A DNA stretch of 21,700 nt, from contig JAUCBJ010002726.1 in the NCBI GenBank assembly GCA_032718475.1, positions 1 to 21,700 on the forward strand, read 5' to 3'. The translations under genes and the position numbers were made by a program. The notes beneath the pieces are model-generated. The model was given only the letters and a program-made list of their open reading frames with translations, was not told the DNA's origin and did no database searches. The first letter of the stretch is position 1, and each line of letters opens with the position of its first letter. Shown one piece after another: positions 17,158-21,700 of this stretch. The DNA is from Nemertoderma westbladi. Lineage: Eukaryota; Xenacoelomorpha; Nemertodermatida; Nemertodermatidae.

Positions 17158-17210
17158 ACCTGTGGCCTAGTGGTTGTTGTCTCGGCTTCCTCCTCGAGAC
17201 CCGGTTAAAA
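17158..17210 (+). other. tRNA-like (SINE head) fragment
   Basis: ACCTGTGGCCTAGTGGTTGT carries an A box-like TGGCCTAGTGG, and CTCGAGACCCGGTT begins a B box that then fails (AAAA instead of CGAATCC). Probably a degraded SINE head; no complete cloverleaf. Confidence 0.45.
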
Positions 17211-17350
17211 AGTACGCATGTGATTAATTCTACAATTGCGCCAAAAAAAGATCATTCGCGGTTAAGACCCCTAGATCCCTTCCTATAAATGTATAACTAC
17301 TTTCTATGTTCGTCCGATAGACGACTATGTAATGACGCCCACCTCAGATC

Positions 17351-17410
17351 GGGCGTGTCCGAGTGGAATGTGGAAATATCATGGTGTTCGCGCATGTTCA
17401 AATCCAACAA
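17351..17410 (+). other. tRNA-Leu/Ser-like SINE head
   Basis: GGGCGTGTCCGAGTGGAATG has an A box like those of Leu/Ser tRNAs (TGTCCGAGTGG), and CGCATGTTCAAATCC supplies a B box about 35 bases later. The anticodon stem is not convincing and there is no 3' acceptor half, so this is a tRNA-derived relic rather than a working tRNA gene. Confidence 0.45.
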
Positions 17411-17569
17411 AAGGCTGTAGAAATTTCTCAGTGTTTTTTTCCCTATCTATCCCTGTTCTTTTCCCTAGCAACACACTATAGACATAGTGCTTACGTGTGG
17501 TATTTGCTACGTGTGCTTATGTGGTATTTCAGTATTTATTCTTACTGTACTTCTAACTTTAATAAAGCC

Positions 17570-17602
17570 CGAGGACGGCCTCTAGGAGAGGCAGAAAGCT
17601 CG
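17570..17602 (+). other. Nested hairpin after AATAAA
   Basis: GCCTCT (17578-17583) pairs with AGAGGC (17587-17592); an outer CGAG (17570-17573) pairs with CTCG (17599-17602) across GACG and AGAAAG internal loops. AATAAA lies just upstream (17561). The layout CCGAGGA-stem-GAAA partly mimics a hammerhead core, but a key base differs. Confidence 0.55.
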
Positions 17603-17699
17603 CTGCGACAATACCCTTTTTTTGTTACTTGTCGGTAGGTATAGACCTTGAACCACTTTGTTGTATTAAAATAGTTATTCAGTGATCATTGTGATTTGT

Positions 17700-18030
17700 A
17701 GTTAGTGTGGCGCCCTCCCTGCCTGCCTTATAGGTACCAGCCAACAGAGAGGGGACTTAGGGTTGCCCTACGCTGTTTTGTGTCACTTTACTTCCAAAAC
17801 TGCACCCGTTGTTAATAGAAGAGAACAATAATGATGATGTGGCCAGGGCCACATGTAGCCAGGGCGGATCTCTGCCTTGCATCCTTAAGTGGTAGCTGAA
17901 TGAGTACTGGAGTTTCCCCTGGGGAGTAAAGTTCTGGGGGGACCGCACTGGAAATAAGTCGTCAGAGTTTGTGCGTAATCCCTGGCCTAACGGCCGAAGA
18001 AAATTTACTTTACTTTACTTTTACTTTTGT
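17700..18030 (+). mobile_element. SINE-like element (SINE-B) with (TTTAC)n tail
   Basis: Shares with SINE-A the block CCTTAAGTGGTAGCTGAATG followed by GAGTACTGGAGTTTCCCCTG, and a 3' region CCCTGGCCTAACGGCCGAAG, then a TTTACTTTACTTTACTTTTAC tail. The left boundary is uncertain and no polymerase III A or B box was found, so it may be 5'-truncated. Only a weak TGTGGC could be a TSD. Confidence 0.6.
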
Positions 18031-19170
18031 GGCAATATATATAATTGATTTGTATAATTCTTAATTTTGTATTGATAGTCGTTTGACCTTTTATTTTTCT
18101 AAGATCGGAGAGGCTTAGGGCCACTTTTTCTACAATAGATTTTGATTTGTTCAGTGCAGTCAAGTTTCTTATTTATTTGTACGCAGTTCTTAAAGTATTA
18201 AATATATATAAAGTATTTTATACACTTGAACTGGTCAATTCTTACTTTTGACGAGATTTTTAACTTTGATTCTTGTGTTAACTTTGTGTCTGAAGCAATG
18301 TTACCGGGCAAAATTATCATAAATTACATTTTTTCTGGATGGAGTTTTCAAGTTGTGACAGTAAAAATATCGTATTTATTTTGTATATAACTTCGGAGGG
18401 TTCACTAAACTGAAGAAATATGAGGGCCTTTATGCGCCAAGGGCTATTTCTCCACCAATATTTGTTAGAATTTGTCGAAATGACAAGACCATTCCGTTTA
18501 TTAATGTTTTTACAAAAATCTCACCCGCCACTCGACTCAGGGTACGATGTTACACATTATTCAATTGTTTCTAGCCCAACATTTTTTCGCGCTATTACCA
18601 CTCCAGTCTAGTCGACTGTTATGTTAGGGCCTGATTGATAAAGGGGAAACCTCAAAGAAGAATTAACATTTAATGGCGAATCTGCAATATCTGGCGTTGA
18701 CACATATGACTCATTTTAGTCTTGTTGATATCGGCAAATAAAAAGGCGATGATTGAGATAATTTAAATGTTGATCTCAAAAATAAAAAAATATATGGATC
18801 CCGGACAATTTGCCGCAAGCAACTTAATATAAATTTAATTTAAATCCTATTATTATAGCCGGCTGTTTATTTCAGAAGACTAATACAAATTATAGAAGTA
18901 AGTTAAATTCCCACGATATTCCGCACTTTACCATAGGAACTACTGATAAGCTTATTACTCAGCTGAACTTTCGACTAAGTTAATTATATTGTTAACCAAC
19001 TTCATTTGGAATATTAATGGCACGAGAAGCAGATACTTCGATTGGTTAAAAAAGGTGAAAAGCAACTGGAACTCCTCTAGGCCAACCTTTACAATATCTC
19101 GATTACATCCATTTTCCCATATAAATGTGTTATTCATATAATGTTAACTTTTCGATAACTGAATATTTTT
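18031..19170. other. AT-rich sequence, possibly body of a non-autonomous Helitron
   Basis: No domain-bearing frame. A 63-codon plus-strand frame at 18420-18611 is not recognised and is not called. Because 19171-19194 looks like a Helitron 3' end on this strand, part of this interval may be its body, but the 5' TC end was not located. Confidence 0.3.
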
Positions 19171-19194
19171 AGGTCGGCGTAGCGGGACCTCTAG
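19171..19194 (+). other. Candidate Helitron 3' terminus (hairpin plus CTAG)
   Basis: AGGTC (19171-19175) pairs with GACCT (19186-19190), with GC pairing further in, and is followed directly by CTAG (19191-19194) and then T. A GC-rich hairpin in AT-rich DNA followed by CTRR and a T is the Helitron 3' signature. Confidence 0.5.
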
Positions 19195-19252
19195 TATTCA
19201 CTCAGTTGTTGCTGTTGTTAATTTCCAGTTGGGTTTTGGTTTTAAGGCTTGA

Positions 19253-19300
19253 TGGGGCGTAGTGGCGCAGTTGGTAGAGCGTGGGACTCAAGGTAGTAGG
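19253..19300 (+). other. tRNA-like SINE head, truncated
   Basis: GGGGCGTAGTGGCGCAGTTG followed by GTAGAGCGTGGGACTCAAGG is an excellent tRNA 5' half: acceptor strand, D arm with A box TGGCGCAGTTGG, anticodon stem. The 3' half with a B box is missing, so it is a SINE or pseudo-tRNA fragment. Confidence 0.6.
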
Positions 19301-19689
19301 CCAATCAAGGAGGAGACAGTTCATGCGTTAGTAGACGCGGAGCTTTGCGCGATTTCGCGCTTGTTACAATAAATCTTTTTACAAATGAATAAAAATATAG
19401 AAAACGCGCAATAAAATAATGTATTTGAATTCTCAGTATATCATGAATTTGATTACTACATTATCGCTGTTATGTTTTAAAGAAATGTCCCCTGTAATGG
19501 TGAATACAATCAGGTGAGTAAAAAAATAAATACAACGGTGGTATATTATTTTATATTATATATAATCTAAAACTAAAACTAATTAACAAAAAACTAATAA
19601 GCCACTAACGCGTGTTTGTTTGTGGTCATTTTGCATAACACGTGGATTTATATCCCGAATGTAAAAGGGTAAAGTAAAATAAAGTTCTC
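19301..19689. other. AT-rich spacer with GCGCGATTTCGCGC palindrome
   Basis: A 14-bp GCGCGA/TCGCGC hairpin lies near 19347-19360 just before AATAAA; the remainder is AT-rich and unrecognised. Confidence 0.4.
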
Positions 19690-19895
19690 CGTACTTAGTT
19701 CCAATTTTGAATTGTTCCATGCGAATTTAGTTTCAATGGAAACGAATTTAGTTCAAATTTTGACGAACTTAGTTCCAATAACAAGAAGAAAACGAATTTA
19801 GTGCCAATAGATGCGGACTAAGTTTCAATGCTTGCGAATTTAGATCGAATGGGGAGGCGAACTTAGTTCAAATGGAAGCGAACTTAGTTTTTTAA
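19690..19895. repeat. Degenerate minisatellite (GCGAAYTTAGTTCAAAT)
   Basis: About eight diverged units of roughly 22-30 bp, each with a GCGAA(T/C)TTAGTTnnAAT core (for example near 19721, 19752, 19831 and 19858). The unit length varies. Non-coding. Confidence 0.75.
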
Positions 19896-19950
19896 AGTGT
19901 GGAGCGAGCCAAGCAGTAGGCGAATCCCTTGCGCAATACCTCTATTAGTG

Positions 19951-19974
19951 TCGACGGAATGTAACGTCCGTCGA
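19951..19974. other. Short hairpin
   Basis: TCGACGGA (19951-19958) and TCCGTCGA (19967-19974) around ATGTAACG. It lies shortly before the LINE fragment; role unknown. Confidence 0.6.
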
Positions 19975-20028
19975 ACAGGGTATCGTAGATATGGACTATG
20001 GTCGGAGTCCTCATAACCTACTATTAGT

Positions 20029-20740
20029 TTGCTACTATTTGTTAACTCAGAACTGAATGCGCTCTCTGACTGGCTGTCGGATAACAAACTTTCACTAAAT
20101 TTAACCAAAACTGAATTTACCATTCTTTCCAACAGACATTTTAATCCGTCAGAAAATATTATACAAATTAACAACTCACCTATCTTGTTTAAAAACTCAA
20201 CAACATTTTTAGGTATCACAGTAGATAATAAATTATCCTGGAAATCCCATAATTAAGAAAATTTCAAGAACAGGTGGCTTACTATACAAACTACGTTACA
20301 TTTTTCCTCTGAACATTTCTCCGACAACTTTACTTCTCCCTTATTCACCCCTATTTATTATATGGTATTTTAATTTGGGGTAAATCTAATTATTCTACAC
20401 TCAAACCATTACGAACTAAAATTAATAAAATATTGCGCTGTATCACTTTCGCTCACTACCGATCACCGTCCAACACTATCTATAAATCTTTATCCATCTT
20501 ACCTCCCGAACACCTATTCAAACACCAAACCGCTTTACTTATGTATGATGTTAATAATAACACAATTCCCACCACTTCTCCCATTGGTCAACTTTTCAAA
20601 AAGATTTCTCATAGATACTCAACCCGCTTGGCTACCTCTTATGGCTACACGGTCCCTTTAGTTAGGTTAAACTCATCCCAATGCTCTATTTCTTACCAAG
20701 GCCCAACCATCTGGAACGCTGTACCCACTGAAATCCAGGT
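20029..20740 (+). pseudogene. LINE reverse transcriptase C-terminal fragment (CR1/jockey-like)
   Basis: Plus-strand codons NSELNALSDWLSDNKLSLNL, TKTEFTILSNRHF, FLGITVDNKLSWKSH, then after a frameshift KISRTGGLLYKLRYIFPLN, then SLIHPYLLYGILIWGKSN, KINKILRCITFAHYRSPS, ILPPEHLFKHQTALLMYDVN, YSTRLATSYGYTVPLVRLNS and ISYQGPTIWNAVPTEIQ. The order is that of the post-FADD region and C-terminus of non-LTR retrotransposon polymerases. The catalytic domain lies upstream and is missing; the 3' side ends in GC-rich sequence at about 20740. Two frameshifts and one stop. Confidence 0.85.
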
Positions 20741-20745
20741 GGAGA

Positions 20746-20799
20746 GCGCAAATGGAGCATTTGCGCCGTGCGAGTGCATGGCCGACGGCGTTGGCCATG
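20746..20799 (+). other. Two adjacent GC-rich hairpins at LINE 3' edge
   Basis: GCGCAAATG (20746-20754) pairs with CATTTGCGC (20758-20766) around GAG. CATGGCC (20777-20783) pairs with GGCCATG (20793-20799) around GACGGCGTT. Both sit in a GC-rich island that starts where RT homology ends. They could be a 3' UTR structure of the LINE or part of an inserted short element. Confidence 0.65.
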
Positions 20800-20977
20800 T
20801 GGTATTGTTCTAGAATATTACAGTATTATTAATCCCATGTAAAGTTAAAAGTTAAAGCCCATGTTGCTGATGGAAAATAACAAATGCCTACCTTGATTTT
20901 GTTAAGGTCAGTTTTGTTTATACTTGAAGGCTTACATATATTAGTATACATGGGCATAATATTCCAAATACTTTTGT

Positions 20978-21011
20978 TGCGCCTGTCGATTCGTATAAAT
21001 CGACAGGCGCA
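20978..21011. other. 14-bp perfect hairpin
   Basis: TGCGCCTGTCGATT (20978-20991) and AATCGACAGGCGCA (20998-21011) around CGTATA. GC-rich in AT-rich surroundings; possibly the end of a small transposon. No bacterial terminator context. Confidence 0.85.
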
Positions 21012-21309
21012 TAGACCCCCCCAATTTATATTACTTGTGTATTATTATTTGTGGAAGTAACACATAACCCTTAGCTGGTGGAAGTGGAGCTCTTTTGGAA
21101 CACACCAGAGATACCAGAGAACATTATATAAATTATAATTCTTTGCACTAAAGTGAATTATTCTTGAAATTATGTGCAAAATTTTCAACCATGCATACGA
21201 ATCAGTAGTCATCAATAATAATATATACAGCATTCCACAACAATTAGTTATTGTAAATATACTGTATGTTAAATGAACCACACAAAATGGTATTACTATA
21301 CAAGCAACT
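21012..21309. other. AT-rich spacer
   Basis: No recognised coding or RNA signal; a 78-codon minus-strand frame has no motif. Confidence 0.4.
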
Positions 21310-21360
21310 TATTTAAAACCATTTTCAATCAATTCAGCACTTTAGAAAACCTTATGATAT
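21310..21360 (+). repeat. Distant copy of the 5'-end satellite unit
   Basis: CATTTTCAATCAATTCAGCA followed by TTTAGAAAACCTTA corresponds to TTTTCAATCGATTCAGCGGT and CCAGAAAACCTATA in the 391 and 553 units. Confidence 0.55.
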
Positions 21361-21400
21361 AAAAAAAATTCATTCGATTTTTTTGAGGTAATAGAGATGG

Positions 21401-21500
21401 TTCTGAATTAACCAGGGTGGACCCTGAGCTAACGAGGGTGGCCCTGAATTAACGTGTGAGGACCCTGAGTTAATACGAGTGTTCCCTGGATTAATAAAAA
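21401..21500 (+). repeat. 21-bp minisatellite, five units
   Basis: CTG of the core CCCTGAnTTAACnAGGGTGG recurs at 21403, 21424, 21444, 21465 and 21486, a 20-21-bp period. The units diverge to the right. Confidence 0.85.
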
Positions 21501-21700
21501 ATAATTAACACCAAAACTAATAACAAATTAAACACCAAAAATACAATACCAGCAAATACAGAATACTCAAATTAACAAAAAAACAAAAAATATTATTTAA
21601 TAAAAAATTTAATATTGAACTTTTAAAGCTCTACTTAATTACAAAGAAAACCCCATGAAGATGTATTCCAATTACAATTGTTCAATCCCAGTGACTTTTG
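21501..21700. other. A-rich spacer
   Basis: A-rich sequence with AACACCAAAA words; nothing recognised. Confidence 0.4.

Noticed and set aside
17566-17602. Hammerhead ribozyme
   Set aside because: CCGAGGA-stem-GAAA resembles CUGANGA-stem-GAAA, but the essential U4 is C, the stem II junction is irregular, and no cleavage-site helices were found.
17363-17638. Plus-strand protein of 91 residues
   Set aside because: Begins inside a tRNA-like relic and ends past an AATAAA hairpin; no recognisable domain.
18420-18611. Small plus-strand protein of 63 residues
   Set aside because: No known domain, no signal of coding bias, and frames of this length are expected by chance in this window.
19253-19300. 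Functional tRNA gene
   Set aside because: Only the 5' half is present; no B box, T arm or acceptor 3' strand follows.
20978-21011. Rho-independent terminator
   Set aside because: Followed by ATAGACCCCCCC rather than a T run, and the window is eukaryotic.

Overview
This window looks like repeat-dense, AT-rich, non-coding DNA from an invertebrate animal. The evidence is eukaryotic throughout: LINE reverse transcriptase fragments, a Helitron-type PIF1 helicase, an rve/DDE integrase relic, tRNA-derived SINEs with A and B boxes, and many satellite or minisatellite arrays. No intact host protein gene, rRNA or functional tRNA gene was recognised. The species cannot be fixed from the sequence; an arthropod is a guess.

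Layout. 1-770 holds diverged satellite units that flip orientation near 330-360. 950-1910 holds a GC hairpin, a short 3' piece of an RTE-like LINE, and a complete SINE on the minus strand with a 10-bp target-site duplication (TSD). 2207-5420 is mostly unrecognised AT-rich DNA with a G25 tract and a 68-bp tandem array (about 13 copies, 4063-4967). 5830-6896 has a short tandem repeat, an inverted SINE pair and a minus-strand RT fragment.

The core is 7609-11920, a nested transposon stack. A decayed Helitron helicase on the minus strand (three blocks: 11574-11920, 10448-10691, 7887-8500) has been split by two later insertions. One is a 5'-truncated RTE-like LINE on the plus strand (8501-10447, 11-bp TSD). 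The other is an 877-bp non-autonomous DNA transposon (10692-11568, 5-bp TSD). Its ends read CACAGTG, the heptamer of V(D)J recombination signals and the hallmark of Transib/RAG-type elements. A shared internal motif, CCAAAAT, lies 22 bp from one heptamer and 12 bp from the other, resembling the 12/23 asymmetry of recombination signals. This is the most interesting signal in the window.

11920-13330 and 15930-16480 carry scattered copies of an AGAC/GTCT-rich repeat family. 13699-14572 is a minus-strand integrase relic whose DDE residues survive over three reading frames. 14611-15612 is a tandem array (TTGGTAGGTAC type) interrupted by a LINE 3' end. 17008-17086 is a 31-bp perfect hairpin. 17150-19300 has SINE and tRNA-like pieces and a candidate Helitron 3' end (19171-19194). 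19690-21500 has minisatellites, a CR1/jockey-like LINE fragment on the plus strand and several GC-rich hairpins.

The protein-coding relics do not form a pathway. They are independent mobile elements at various stages of decay, and their insertion junctions give a relative history.
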